Numbered from the stretch's first letter, positions 51,247 to 60,515 are shown. The stretch: 64,000 bases of DNA from Roseateles_B flavus (GCF_039872765.1 NZ_JBDPZC010000003.1:372001-436000); one strand, 5' to 3'. Notes: generated by a model not told the origin, from the sequence alone. Numbers and translations are program-made.

Positions 51247-53082
51247 GTGGACGAATCGGAACAGGTCAGGGAACGCATCGCCGCCATGCTGCGCAGCAGC
51301 CCGGTGTTCGGCCCGCTGTCCGATGCGCTGCGCCTGGCCCTGGCCGCCGCGATGCGCCTGCACACCGTGCCAGGTGGCAGCCCGCTGTTCCATGAGGGCG
51401 AGCCGGCGGACAGCATGGCCGTGGTCCTCAGCGGCGGCCTGCGCGCCTGGCGCCAGACGCCCGCCGGCGAGCTGCTGCTCTACAACCAGTTCCATCCCGG
51501 CCAGAGCGTGGGCGAGCTGGCCATGATCCTGCAGCAGGCGCGCGCCCAGCACGTCACCGCGCTGCGGGACTCCCTGGTCGCTCTGCTGGACCGCCAGGCC
51601 TACGAGGCCCTGCTGCTGCTGCACCCGCTGGAGCTGAGCCGGGTCATGATCAAGACGGTGGCGGACCGGCTGCGCAACCAGGCCGACGGCAGCGAGCAGC
51701 GGCTGGCGCAGACCTTTCTCGTGCTGCCCCTGTCGCCCGACGCGGCCACCCGCCAGGCCGCCGCCACGCTGGCCCGCCAGCTGAGCCAGGCCCTGGGCCA
51801 CGGAGGCCGCGCCGGCCATCTGCTGGAGCACGGCCCCGAGCAGACCCTGCGCCTGGACGGCCAGCCCTGGCCCCGCGATCGTCTGCCGGAGCTGGACGAC
51901 AGCCATGACTACCTGGTCTACGAGGCCGACCCACAGGCCAGCGACTGGACACGCTACGCCTTCCGCCACGCCGACCAGCTCGTGCTGGTGGCCCGCGCCG
52001 GCAGCGGCCCGGGGCTCAGCGAGATCGAGCGCCAGCTGCAGCGCGAGACCGGCTGGTCCCTCAAGCGCCAGCACCTGGCCCTGCTGCACCCGGCCGCCGC
52101 GCGCGATGCCGAGGCGCCGCAGCCCTGGTCGGTCGAACGCCAGCTGGAGCGCGTCTACCCGCTGCGCGAAGGCCATGACGAGGACGTGGCGCGCCTGGCC
52201 CGCTTCCTCACCGGCCAGGCCGTGGGCCTGGTGCTGGGCGGCGGCGGCGCGCGCGGCTTCGCGCACCTGGGGGTGCTGCGCGCGCTGCGCGAGGCGGGCG
52301 TGCCGGTGGATCTCATCGGCGGCAACAGCATGGGCGCCCTGATCGGCGCCCAGCTGGCCCAGGGCCATGACATCGCCACCGTGCTGGCGCAGACGCGCCG
52401 CTTCGCCACCGGCGGCGAACGGCTCACGCTGCCGCTGGTGTCGCTGGTGGGCGGGCGGCGCATCGAGCGCGACCTGCGCGCCCTCTTCGGCGAGCAGCAG
52501 ATCGAGTGCCTGTGGCGCCCCTTTTTCGCCGCCAGCTGCAACCTGAGCCGCGGCAGCACGGCGGTGCTGGACCAGGGGCCGCTGTGGCGCGCCGTGCTCG
52601 CCAGCAATTCGCCCGCCGGCCTGCTGCCCCCCGTGCTGCAGGACGGCGACCTGCTGGTGGACGGCGCCATCCTGGAGAACGTGCCGGTCCAGGCCATGCG
52701 CGTGCGCCTGGGCACGCCCCTGGAGCGGCGGCGCGGCAACGGGCAGATCATCGCCATCGACGTCGATGCGCGCGCCGAACTGCGCGCCGACCCGCAGCTG
52801 CACCGCCTCAGCGCCGGCAGCCGGCTGCGCTCGCTGATCCGGCGCAGCGCCCCGTCCGCCCCGGGCATCGCCGACATCCTCTACGCCGCCGGCCACGTAG
52901 GCGGGGCCAGCCAGCGCGGCCGCACCATCGCGCAGGCCGACGTCTACCTGCAGCCCGACCTCAGCCGCTACGCGCTGATGGCCTATGCCCGCGCCCAGGA
53001 GATTGCTGACGAAGGCTATCGCCACGCCCTGCAGCAGGTCGAGCAATGGCAAGACCTGGCCCCCGGAGGCCGGAGGCGATGA
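51247..53082 (+). CDS. cyclic-nucleotide-binding-domain patatin esterase (NTE-like)
   Basis: This is a 611-residue protein. A cNMP-binding-type beta-barrel at about 15-130 (FHEGEPADSMAVVLSGGLRAW) is followed by a middle region and a patatin domain: oxyanion hole GGGGARG at 331-337, Ser361 in GNSMG, Asp472 in DGA. The architecture matches neuropathy target esterase-like phospholipases. The GTG at 51247 is preferred because GGGGAG lies 6 nt upstream; an ATG at 51199 lacks a site. Its TGA overlaps the ATG of the peptide-synthetase gene. Whether the barrel binds cAMP or c-di-GMP is not determinable here. Confidence 0.85.
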   Translation: MDESEQVRERIAAMLRSSPVFGPLSDALRLALAAAMRLHTVPGGSPLFHEGEPADSMAVVLSGGLRAWRQTPAGELLLYNQFHPGQSVGELAMILQQARAQHVTALRDSLVALLDRQAYEALLLLHPLELSRVMIKTVADRLRNQADGSEQRLAQTFLVLPLSPDAATRQAAATLARQLSQALGHGGRAGHLLEHGPEQTLRLDGQPWPRDRLPELDDSHDYLVYEADPQASDWTRYAFRHADQLVLVARAGSGPGLSEIERQLQRETGWSLKRQHLALLHPAAARDAEAPQPWSVERQLERVYPLREGHDEDVARLARFLTGQAVGLVLGGGGARGFAHLGVLRALREAGVPVDLIGGNSMGALIGAQLAQGHDIATVLAQTRRFATGGERLTLPLVSLVGGRRIERDLRALFGEQQIECLWRPFFAASCNLSRGSTAVLDQGPLWRAVLASNSPAGLLPPVLQDGDLLVDGAILENVPVQAMRVRLGTPLERRRGNGQIIAIDVDARAELRADPQLHRLSAGSRLRSLIRRSAPSAPGIADILYAAGHVGGASQRGRTIAQADVYLQPDLSRYALMAYARAQEIADEGYRHALQQVEQWQDLAPGGRRR

Positions 53083-56000
53083 GCGAGGCGCAGGCCACCC
53101 TGCCCCTGTCCCTGAGCCAGCGCGAGGTCTGGCTGGACCAGCGCGCCTGGCCGGGCAGCGTGCACCTGCACATCGGCGGCTTCGCCTTCCTGCATGGGCC
53201 GCTGGACCTCGCCCTGCTGCGCCTGAGCCTGCAGCAGCTGGTGGATGAGAACGAGGCCCTGCGCCTGCAGCCGCTGCCGGACGAGGGCGGCCAGCGCCTG
53301 CTCGAGCAGTTCGCCGCGCCGCTGGACATCCTGCCCCTTGATCCCGGTCGCGACACGCGTTCCGCCATGCTGGACTGGTGGCACCGGGAATGCCACCAGC
53401 GCTTCGACCTCGGCCGCGCCCCGCCCTGGCGCTGCGTGCTGCTGAGCGACGGCCATGCCCTGCACGGCCTGTCCATCCGCTTCCACCACCTCGTCATGGA
53501 CGGCTGGTCCACCCAACTCTTCATGCAGCGCTGGACCGAACGCTACACCCAGCTCCAGCAAGACCTGACCCCCGCGCGCGAGCTTCCCGGCGCCTACCGG
53601 GCCTTCATCGAAGCCGGGCGCGACTACCTCGGCAGCGCCGCCTGCCTGCGCGACTCCGACTACTGGGCCGGGCAATGGCCCACGCTGCAGGAACCGGCCC
53701 TGCCGCCACGCCATGCCCTGCGCGCCCCCGACCGGCTGCCGCGCGCCCACGTCGCCCGCCTGCAAGTGCCGCGGCGCGAGCTCCAGCCCCTGCAGGCCGC
53801 ACTGCAGGCGCAGGAAGCCAGCCTCTTTGATGCCGCCCTCTGCGCCATCGCCCTGTACCTGCAGCGCAGCCGCGGCATCGAGCACCTGGCGGTGGGCATG
53901 CCCAGCCTCAACCGCGGCGGTGCGCGCTGGCGGCAGACCCTGGGCATGTTCGTCAGCGTCCAGCCCCTGCTGCTGCACCTGCGTCCGCAGATGAGCATCG
54001 GCGCCCTGCTGGCTGAAGGCCGCCACCAGGCCCGCACCGGCCTGCGCCATGCCCGCTACCCGCTCAGCGAGACCGCCCACCGCCTGCAACTGATGCGCAG
54101 CGGCCGGGACAGCCTGCTGGACGTGATGGTGTCCCTGGAGCGCCAGAGCTATGCCCTGGGCTTCGGCGCCTGCCGCCTGGAGCAGGCGCGCCAGAGCTTT
54201 GCCGAGGAGGCCCGCTACCCGCTGGCCCTGACCCTGTGCGAGTTCGGTGACGCCGAAGAGGTGGAGCTCGTGCTGGAGCTGTCTGAGCGCTGCTTCGAGG
54301 CCGACGAGGCCGAGCTGCTGCTGCGCCGGCTCTGGCATCTCATGAAGCTGCTGCCCGACGCGCTGGACAGCCCGCTCGACGCCCCCGCCCTGATGCCCGC
54401 CGAGGAGTCCTGGGCCCTCATCCACGGCCTGCACAAGAACCTGGCCAGCACCGAGGCGCCACAGCCGGTGTGGCTGCAGTTCAGCCGGCAGGCCGGGCTG
54501 AATCCCGAGGCCGTGGCCCTGGTCTGGGACGATGCCGCCGGGCAGGCTCAGTCCATGAGCTATGCCGAACTGCAGCAGCGCAGCCTGAGCCTGGAGTCGG
54601 CCCTGCTGCGCGCGGGCCTTCGCCCGGGCCAGGTGGTCGCCCTGCTGCTGGACCGCAGCCCGGCCCTGCTGGCGGCCCTGCTGGCGGCCTGGCGCTGCGG
54701 CGCCTGCGTGCTGCCCCTGTCGACCGAGCTGCCCGGGGAGCGTCTGGCGGAGCTGCTGGAGACCGCCGCGCCCGCCCTGCTGCTGGGCCAGCGCCAGGAG
54801 GTGCTGCGCTGGAGCACGGGCATGCTGCCAGGCATCAGCCTGACGCCGCTGGGCGAGCTGCTCGACGCACCGGCCCTGGCCGGCGCCGCGCGCCCGCTGC
54901 CTGACGCCGCCTACCTGCTCTTCACCTCGGGCTCGACCGGCCGGCCCAAGGCTGTTCGCATGGGCCACGACGCCCTGGCGCGGCGCCTGGCCTGGCTGGC
55001 ACGGCGCTGGCAGATCGGCCCGCAGGACCGCTCGGTGCAACAGGTGCAAGCCAGCTTCGACCCGGCCCTGATCGAGCTGCTGCTGCCGCTCGTGCAGGGC
55101 GGCAGCGTGGCCCTGATGCCGCCGGGCCGCCACCATCCCGAGCGCCTGGCGGCCTTCATGCAGCGCCACCGCGCCAGCTTCTGTGCCCTGGTGCCCTCCA
55201 GCCTGGCCGGTCTGCTGGCCGGCCTGCAGAAGCACCCGGTGCCCAGCCTGCGCGTGGCCTGCTGCGGCGGCGAGGTGCTGGCGCCGGCCCTGTCCAACCG
55301 CTTCCTCGCGGAGACGGGCGCCGCGCTCTTCAACGTCTACGGGCCGACGGAAGCCTGCATCTTCGCCAGCGCCTGGCCCTGCGAGCCCTGGCCCGAGACC
55401 GAGGCCCTGCCCCTGGGCCCCGCGGTGGACGACACCCGCATCTACGTGCTGGACGAGCAGCAGCGCCCGCAGCCCTTCGGCGTCAGCGGCGAGGTCTGGC
55501 TGGCCGGACCGACCCTGGCCCTGGGCTACCTGGACCCGCAGGACACGGCCGCTGCCTTCCTGCCCGACCCCTTCCACCCCGGCGAGCGCATGTACCGCAG
55601 CGGGGACCGCGGCTGGCTGGACGTCCAGGGCCGCCTGCATTTCGCCGGCCGGTGCGACCGCCAGCTGAAGCTGCGCGGCTACCGCATCGACCTGGGCGAC
55701 GTGGAGGCGGCCTGCCTCAAGCTGCCCGGCGTGCACCAGGCCGCCGTGCAGTGCCTGGACATGGGGGACGGCCCGCGACTGCATGCCTGGCTGGCAGGCC
55801 CGCGCGCCCAGGCCGAGCCCACCCTGGCCGCCCTGCTGCGCCAGCGCCTGCCCGATTACATGGTGCCCGCCAGCCTCACCCTGCTGCCGGAGCTGCCGCT
55901 GAACAGCAGCGGCAAGCTGCTGCTGGAGCGGCTGCCACCGCCCGCGCACGCCACGGGCCCCTTGGCCGAGCCCCGCGCCGCCACCGCGCTGGAGGCAGCG

Positions 56001-56909
56001 CTGCAGGACCTGTGGCGCGAGCACCTGAAACGGACCGTCGTCGGCCTGGAGCAGAACTTCTTCGACCTGGGTGGAGATTCCCTGGCAGCGCTCGCCATCC
56101 TGGCGGCCATGGAGGAGCGGCTGGGGCGCCGCCTGCCCCTGCAGCTGATCGTGGACCACCCCACCGTGCGCCAGCTCGCCTTCGCCCTGGCCGCACCGCA
56201 GGCCGCCGAGGGCGTCCTTCTGTCCCTGAGCCGAGACATGCAGGCGCCGCGCCTGTACGTCGCGGCCTCCGGCCATGGCGACGTGCTGCGCCTGCAGGCC
56301 CTGGCGCGTGCGCTGGAAGGCCGGCTGAGCGTGCTGATGCTGCAGCCGCCGCGCGAGGCCCCGGCGCACATGGGCGCGCTGGCCGAGGTCTATGCCGATG
56401 CGATCGCGAGCGAGCCCTCGCGGCGCTTCTGGCTGGCCGGATTCTCGGTGGGCGGGGTCAGTGCCCTGGCCTGCTGCCGGGCGCTGGAAGCCCGCGGGCT
56501 CGCGCCGCAGGGCCTGGTGCTGCTGGACAGCATCCACCCGGAAGCCGTCATCGGTGGCACCAGCTCCTGGCGCGCCCTGGGCTGGCTGGTCCGTCGACTG
56601 CATGTGCAGGACCTCAGCATGAATGGCCGCCGCCTGGGCGCCATGTTCGCCGACCCCGGCCTGGTGGCCCAGGTCATGGCCCTGCGCAGCCACCGGGTCG
56701 AGCCCTGCAGCAGCCCGGTCTGGCTGCTCAAGACCACCGGCCTGCTGCGCTGGAACCGCCTGCTCTTCCAGGGCTGGCAGCGGCTCTTCGGCGAGCGCCT
56801 GCGCAGCACCGCGGTGCGCGGCCTGCATGGCTCCATGTTCGAGCCCGAGCATGTGCAGCACCTGGCCGACAGCCTGCTCGCGCTGATGGGCACCAGGATC
56901 GAGCCATGA
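53079..56909 (+). CDS. single-module non-ribosomal peptide synthetase (C-A-T-TE)
   Basis: This is a 1276-residue protein with one complete module. The condensation domain (about 10-440) has HHLVMDG at 136-142. The adenylation domain (about 450-930) has TSGSTG (616-621), YGPTE (754-758), and YRSGDRG with LKLRGYRIDLGDVE. The carrier domain has Ser1001 in GGDS. The C-terminal thioesterase shows Ser1123 (GFSVGG), Asp1150 and His1250. By-eye alignment to GrsA puts Asp at the amino-binding position (FDPALIE), so an amino acid is expected, but specificity is not assigned. With a C domain first, it probably condenses an upstream acyl or peptidyl donor. No PPTase is in the window. Confidence 0.92.
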   Translation: MSEAQATLPLSLSQREVWLDQRAWPGSVHLHIGGFAFLHGPLDLALLRLSLQQLVDENEALRLQPLPDEGGQRLLEQFAAPLDILPLDPGRDTRSAMLDWWHRECHQRFDLGRAPPWRCVLLSDGHALHGLSIRFHHLVMDGWSTQLFMQRWTERYTQLQQDLTPARELPGAYRAFIEAGRDYLGSAACLRDSDYWAGQWPTLQEPALPPRHALRAPDRLPRAHVARLQVPRRELQPLQAALQAQEASLFDAALCAIALYLQRSRGIEHLAVGMPSLNRGGARWRQTLGMFVSVQPLLLHLRPQMSIGALLAEGRHQARTGLRHARYPLSETAHRLQLMRSGRDSLLDVMVSLERQSYALGFGACRLEQARQSFAEEARYPLALTLCEFGDAEEVELVLELSERCFEADEAELLLRRLWHLMKLLPDALDSPLDAPALMPAEESWALIHGLHKNLASTEAPQPVWLQFSRQAGLNPEAVALVWDDAAGQAQSMSYAELQQRSLSLESALLRAGLRPGQVVALLLDRSPALLAALLAAWRCGACVLPLSTELPGERLAELLETAAPALLLGQRQEVLRWSTGMLPGISLTPLGELLDAPALAGAARPLPDAAYLLFTSGSTGRPKAVRMGHDALARRLAWLARRWQIGPQDRSVQQVQASFDPALIELLLPLVQGGSVALMPPGRHHPERLAAFMQRHRASFCALVPSSLAGLLAGLQKHPVPSLRVACCGGEVLAPALSNRFLAETGAALFNVYGPTEACIFASAWPCEPWPETEALPLGPAVDDTRIYVLDEQQRPQPFGVSGEVWLAGPTLALGYLDPQDTAAAFLPDPFHPGERMYRSGDRGWLDVQGRLHFAGRCDRQLKLRGYRIDLGDVEAACLKLPGVHQAAVQCLDMGDGPRLHAWLAGPRAQAEPTLAALLRQRLPDYMVPASLTLLPELPLNSSGKLLLERLPPPAHATGPLAEPRAATALEAALQDLWREHLKRTVVGLEQNFFDLGGDSLAALAILAAMEERLGRRLPLQLIVDHPTVRQLAFALAAPQAAEGVLLSLSRDMQAPRLYVAASGHGDVLRLQALARALEGRLSVLMLQPPREAPAHMGALAEVYADAIASEPSRRFWLAGFSVGGVSALACCRALEARGLAPQGLVLLDSIHPEAVIGGTSSWRALGWLVRRLHVQDLSMNGRRLGAMFADPGLVAQVMALRSHRVEPCSSPVWLLKTTGLLRWNRLLFQGWQRLFGERLRSTAVRGLHGSMFEPEHVQHLADSLLALMGTRIEP

Positions 56910-57592
56910 GCCGGGCTGCGCTGGCACCGGGCCTGCGATGGCGCCTGGTCCTGCTGTTCGTCCTGCTGACGGGCCTGTTGCTGCTGGCCTGGGCCTGGCA
57001 GCAAGACCATTGGCAGGCCTGGCTGCGCGGCGGGCAGGCCCTGCAGTGGCTGCGCGCTCAGGCCGCCGCGCTGGGGCCGCTGGCCGTCTGGCTGATGATG
57101 AGCGCCGCCCTGTGCCTGGCGCTGCCCCTGGTGGTGCTGAGCCTGCTGGTGATCGCCGCCTTCGGCCCGGCCTGGGGCATGGCGCTGTGCTTTGCCGCCG
57201 CCGGGCTGTCCGCGCTGGTGAGCCACCGCATCGGCCACGGGCTGGGCCATGCGCTGCTGCTGCGCCTGGCCGGTCCGCGGGTGCGCCTGCTCAGCGAGGC
57301 CCTGGGCCGGCGTGGTCTGCTGGCCGTGATCCTGATGCGCCTGACGCCCATCGCGCCCTTCGCGGTGGTGAACATGGTGGCGGGCGCCACCCACATCCGC
57401 CCCTGGCAGATGCTGCTGGGTACCTGGATCGGCATGGCGCCCAGCACCCTGGTCATGGGCCTCTTTCTTGACCCGCTGCTGCGCCTGCTCGGGCGCCTGG
57501 ACCTGCCGGTGGCCGCCGGCATCGCCGCGCTGATTGCCGCGGCGGCCGCGCTGCTGGGCTGGCGCCGCCGCCGGGCGCGCCCTCAGGGCTGA
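56906..57592 (+). CDS. TVP38/TMEM64 (DedA/VTT-fold) membrane protein
   Basis: This is a 228-residue inner-membrane protein with five to six hydrophobic segments and the VTT-type motif VILMRLTPIAPFAVVNMVAGA plus a GTWIGMAPSTLVMG block. Members act as lipid scramblases or transporters in membrane homeostasis. The ATG overlaps the synthetase stop (ATGA), so the product is likely linked to the compound or lipid made by the upstream genes. Its 3' end overlaps the convergent FAH gene by 10 bp. Confidence 0.85.
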   Translation: MSRAALAPGLRWRLVLLFVLLTGLLLLAWAWQQDHWQAWLRGGQALQWLRAQAAALGPLAVWLMMSAALCLALPLVVLSLLVIAAFGPAWGMALCFAAAGLSALVSHRIGHGLGHALLLRLAGPRVRLLSEALGRRGLLAVILMRLTPIAPFAVVNMVAGATHIRPWQMLLGTWIGMAPSTLVMGLFLDPLLRLLGRLDLPVAAGIAALIAAAAALLGWRRRRARPQG

Positions 57593-58437
57593 GGCCGTGC
57601 CTGCACCCGCAGCTGCTGCTCGCCCAAGCCCTGCACGCCCAGTCGCATCTCGTCACCCGCCTTCAGGTAGACGGGCTGCGGCTTGCGGCCCATGCCCACG
57701 CCGGGCGGCGTGCCGGTGGAGATCAGGTCTCCCGGGTAAAGCGTCATGAAGCGGCTGATGTAGCTCACCAGCTGAGCCACGCCGAAGACCATGGTGCGCG
57801 TGCTGCCGCGCTGCATGGGCTGACCGTTGAGGTCCAGCCAGAGGGTCAGGTCTTGCGGGTCGGCCACCTCGTCCGCCGTGACCAGCCAGGGGCCGATGGG
57901 GCCGAAGCTGTCGCAGCCCTTGCCCTTGTCCCAGGTGCCGCCGCGCTCCAGCTGGTACTCGCGCTCAGAGACATCGTTGACCACGCAGTAGCCGGCCACG
58001 TGGGACAGCGCATCCGCCTCGTCCACATAGCTGGCCTGGCGGCCGATCACCACGCCCAGCTCCACCTCCCAGTCTGTCCGCGTCGAGCCCCGGGGCAGCC
58101 AGACGGTGTCCCGGGCGCCGATGGCGCAGGAGGGCGGCTTCATGAACAGCACCGGCTCGGCCGGCACGGCCATGCCGGCCTCGGCGGCGTGGTCCGCGTA
58201 GTTGAGCCCCACGCAAAGGAACTTGCCCATGCCGCTCCAGGGCAGGCCCAGGCGGGTCTCGGGCGGCAGCAGCGGCAGGCGCGCTGGATCGATCCGGCGC
58301 AGCCGCTCCAGGACCTCGGGCGCCAGCGCGGCGCCGTCCAGCACGGGGCAGTGGGCGCTGAGATCGCGCAGCTGCCCGTCATCGTCCACCAGGCCCGGGC
58401 GCTCGGCTCCGGGCGCGCCCCAGCGCATCAGCTTCAT
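57583..58437 (-). CDS. fumarylacetoacetate hydrolase-family protein
   Basis: This is a 284-residue protein of the FAH C-terminal fold. It shows FLCVGLNYADHAAEAG, the metal-binding region with EVELGVVIGR, YCVVNDVSERE, and the GDLISTGTPPGVGMG signature. Members hydrolyse or decarboxylate fumarylacetoacetate-like or acylpyruvate substrates. It lies 54 bp downstream of the Lrp-family gene on the same strand and may be co-transcribed. Confidence 0.88.
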   Translation of the reverse strand: MKLMRWGAPGAERPGLVDDDGQLRDLSAHCPVLDGAALAPEVLERLRRIDPARLPLLPPETRLGLPWSGMGKFLCVGLNYADHAAEAGMAVPAEPVLFMKPPSCAIGARDTVWLPRGSTRTDWEVELGVVIGRQASYVDEADALSHVAGYCVVNDVSEREYQLERGGTWDKGKGCDSFGPIGPWLVTADEVADPQDLTLWLDLNGQPMQRGSTRTMVFGVAQLVSYISRFMTLYPGDLISTGTPPGVGMGRKPQPVYLKAGDEMRLGVQGLGEQQLRVQARPQP

Positions 58438-58491
58438 GCGTGCTCCTCGATGTGAATGGCCGGGGCCAGTCTACGGCCCCCGGGTTTCCGT

Positions 58492-58917
58492 TCAGGACAG
58501 CTTGTAGGTCTGCAGGTGGATGCTGGTCTCGGTGGCACCGATGCCCTTGATCAGGCGCACCCGCTCCAGCACCTCGGCGAGCTCGCCCAGGGTGGCGGCG
58601 CGCAGCTCGGCCAGCAGGTCCCAGCGGCCGTTCGTGTCGAAAAGGCCGGACACGCCGGGCTCGCCCAGCAGGATGGCGATCACCTCGCGGGTCTTGTTGC
58701 CCTCCACCGCGATGCTCATCCAGGCGGTGATGGCATTGGGCGTGACGTCGGGCCGCAGCTTGACGGTGTAGCCGACGATCACGCCGCTGTCTTCCAGCTT
58801 GGCGATCCGGTTGGTGACCGTCCCGCGCGAGACCTTGAGCTTGGCCGCCAGCGTGGCCACGGTGGCGCGGGCGTCCTGGCGCAGCAGCGCCATCAATTGC
58901 TGGTCGAGGGTATCCAT
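58492..58917 (-). CDS. Lrp/AsnC-family transcriptional regulator
   Basis: This is a 141-residue protein with an N-terminal helix-turn-helix (LAAKLKVSRGTVTNRIAKLEDSGVI) and a C-terminal RAM ligand-binding domain. The latter carries GVSGLFDTNGRWDLLAELRA. The family senses amino acids. Start 58917 has GGAG 8 nt upstream; an earlier ATG at 59034 would run through the divergent promoter. It faces ornithine cyclodeaminase with two strong dyads in between, so it very probably controls that gene in response to an amino acid such as ornithine or arginine (inference). Confidence 0.92.
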   Translation of the reverse strand: MDTLDQQLMALLRQDARATVATLAAKLKVSRGTVTNRIAKLEDSGVIVGYTVKLRPDVTPNAITAWMSIAVEGNKTREVIAILLGEPGVSGLFDTNGRWDLLAELRAATLGELAEVLERVRLIKGIGATETSIHLQTYKLS

Positions 58918-58977
58918 GGGTGGCTCCGGCGGAAGGGGGCCTCGTGCGATCTCAAGGCCCGGGTGCGAGGGGGATTT

Positions 58978-59011
58978 TGCCATTTTGGCAATTTCTACTG
59001 CCGAAATGGCA
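58978..59011. promoter_or_regulatory. paired 13-bp dyads, probable Lrp-family operator
   Basis: TGCCATTTTGGCA (58978-58990) and TGCCGAAATGGCA (58999-59011) share TGCC-N5-GGCA. Their centres are 21 bp apart, two helical turns, putting both on one face of the DNA. Their outer halves (TTGCCATTT and AAATGGCAA) also form a larger inverted repeat. Lrp-family proteins commonly bind phased pairs of sites. Confidence 0.72.
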
Positions 59012-59101
59012 ATGAACCTTGAGTTTTTGAACAACTCTTGCGCTTCTTTCTAACGCCAGGCTTGAGAAGAATCATGTCCATCACAACAACGGAGACTTCT
59101 C

Positions 59102-60148
59102 ATGGCACTCCTGCTGAGCACCCACGATGTGGCTGCAATGACCCGACGAATGGGCCTTCCCGAGCTGCTGAAGCGCCTGGTGGGCTATCTGGAAGCCGAC
59201 TACCTGCGCTGGCAGGACTTCGACAAGACGCCCCGCATCGCCGCTCATTCGGCGGACGGCGTGATCGAGCTGATGCCCATCGCCGACCACGAGCTCTACA
59301 CCTTCAAGTACGTGAATGGCCACCCGACGAACTACCGTTTCGGCCTGTCCACCGTGATGGCCTTCGGCGCCCTGGCCGAAATGGCCACCGGCACGCCGCA
59401 AGTGCTGTCCGAGCTGACCATCAGCACGGCGCTGCGCACGGCCGCCACCTCGGTAATGGTCGCCAAGCGGCTTGCACGTCCTGATGCCAAGACCATGGCC
59501 CTGATCGGCAATGGCGCGCAAAGCGAATTCCAGGCCCTGGCCTTCCACCACCTGCTGGGTATCGAGGAGATCCGTCTCTTCGACATCGACCCCGCAGCCA
59601 CCGCCAAGCTGATGCGCCATCTCCAATCCGTGCCGGGCCTGCGTCTGGTTCCCTGCCAGAGCACGGCCGAGGCAGTGAAGGGCGCGGACATCGTCACCAC
59701 GGTCACCGCCGACAAGACCAATGCCACCATCATCACGCCCGAAATGCTGGAGCCCGGCATGCACATCAACGGCGTGGGCGGAGACTGCCCCGGCAAGACG
59801 GAGCTGCACCGCGGCGTGCTGGAGCAGTCCAGCGTGTTCGTGGAGTTCGAGCCTCAGTCGCGCATCGAGGGGGACATCCAGCAGATGCCTGCCGACTTCG
59901 CCGTGACCGAGTTCTGGCGTGTGCTGTCCGGCCAGGTGCCTGGCCGCCGTGACGCGCAGGAGATCACCGTGTTCGACTCCGTAGGCTTTGCACTGGAGGA
60001 CTTCTCCATGCTGCGCCTGCTGCGCGACTGCGCCCGTGAACTGGGCCTGGGCAGCGAGATCAGCCTGGTGCCGCGCATGGCCGACCCCAAGGACCTCTTC
60101 GGCGAACTGATCACGCCCGAGGCCGAATCCCAGCGCCGGGCCGCCTGA
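59102..60148 (+). CDS. ocd: ornithine cyclodeaminase
   Basis: This is a 348-residue protein of the ornithine cyclodeaminase/mu-crystallin family. The NAD-binding motif is GNGAQSEFQALAF. Other family elements are GLSTVMAFGALAEMATG and INGVGGDCPGKTELHRGVL. It converts ornithine to proline and ammonia. GGAG and CTTCTC context before the start is modest. It is divergent from the Lrp-family gene. Confidence 0.9.
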   Translation: MALLLSTHDVAAMTRRMGLPELLKRLVGYLEADYLRWQDFDKTPRIAAHSADGVIELMPIADHELYTFKYVNGHPTNYRFGLSTVMAFGALAEMATGTPQVLSELTISTALRTAATSVMVAKRLARPDAKTMALIGNGAQSEFQALAFHHLLGIEEIRLFDIDPAATAKLMRHLQSVPGLRLVPCQSTAEAVKGADIVTTVTADKTNATIITPEMLEPGMHINGVGGDCPGKTELHRGVLEQSSVFVEFEPQSRIEGDIQQMPADFAVTEFWRVLSGQVPGRRDAQEITVFDSVGFALEDFSMLRLLRDCARELGLGSEISLVPRMADPKDLFGELITPEAESQRRAA

Positions 60149-60284
60149 GCCGGCTCACCCTTGCGGGCGGCGCCCCCTCCCCCGATGGAGTGATAGGGGC
60201 GCCGGTCGGCAACACCGAAGATGCCACCCCAGCGGCGCCGCCACAGGCAGGGCCGCCCGGGTGGCTGAAGCATGGAGGTGTTGC

Positions 60285-60515
60285 ATGAGTCCCGAACTGA
60301 GACGGGTGCTGGGGGTCCAGACCCTGGCCCTGCTGGCGGCCCTGCTCTGCATTCTTCATGAGACGGCGCCGGCGCAGCCGGGGCCCATCGGCCTGGGTCA
60401 GGCCACTCGAGGCAGCATCCCTGCGGGGGCTGCCTCGAAGTCCGCCCTGCCTCAGGCGGCCAGGCTGGCCTTGAAGGCGCGCGCCTCCCGGCGCTTGGCC
60501 TTGGTGGCCTCCTGA
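60285..60515 (+). CDS. possible small membrane-anchored or secreted protein
   Basis: The ATG at 60285 has a strong GGAGGTG 5 nt upstream. The 76-residue product has a single hydrophobic stretch (TLALLAALLCILH, about 12-24) followed by a Pro/Gly/Ala tail. The last 64 bp are antisense to the 3' end of the AP2-like gene. The body also contains a perfect 10-bp stem (60407-60416 with 60429-60438). Either a real small protein or a chance frame; expression data would decide. Confidence 0.4.
   Translation: MSPELRRVLGVQTLALLAALLCILHETAPAQPGPIGLGQATRGSIPAGAASKSALPQAARLALKARASRRLALVAS

Noticed and set aside
43936..56927. Very long open frames antisense to the TonB receptor and the NRPS genes, over 1000 codons each
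   Set aside because: They run exactly opposite strongly supported genes, have Gly/Gln/His/Arg-rich composition typical of high-GC antisense frames, and show no domains.
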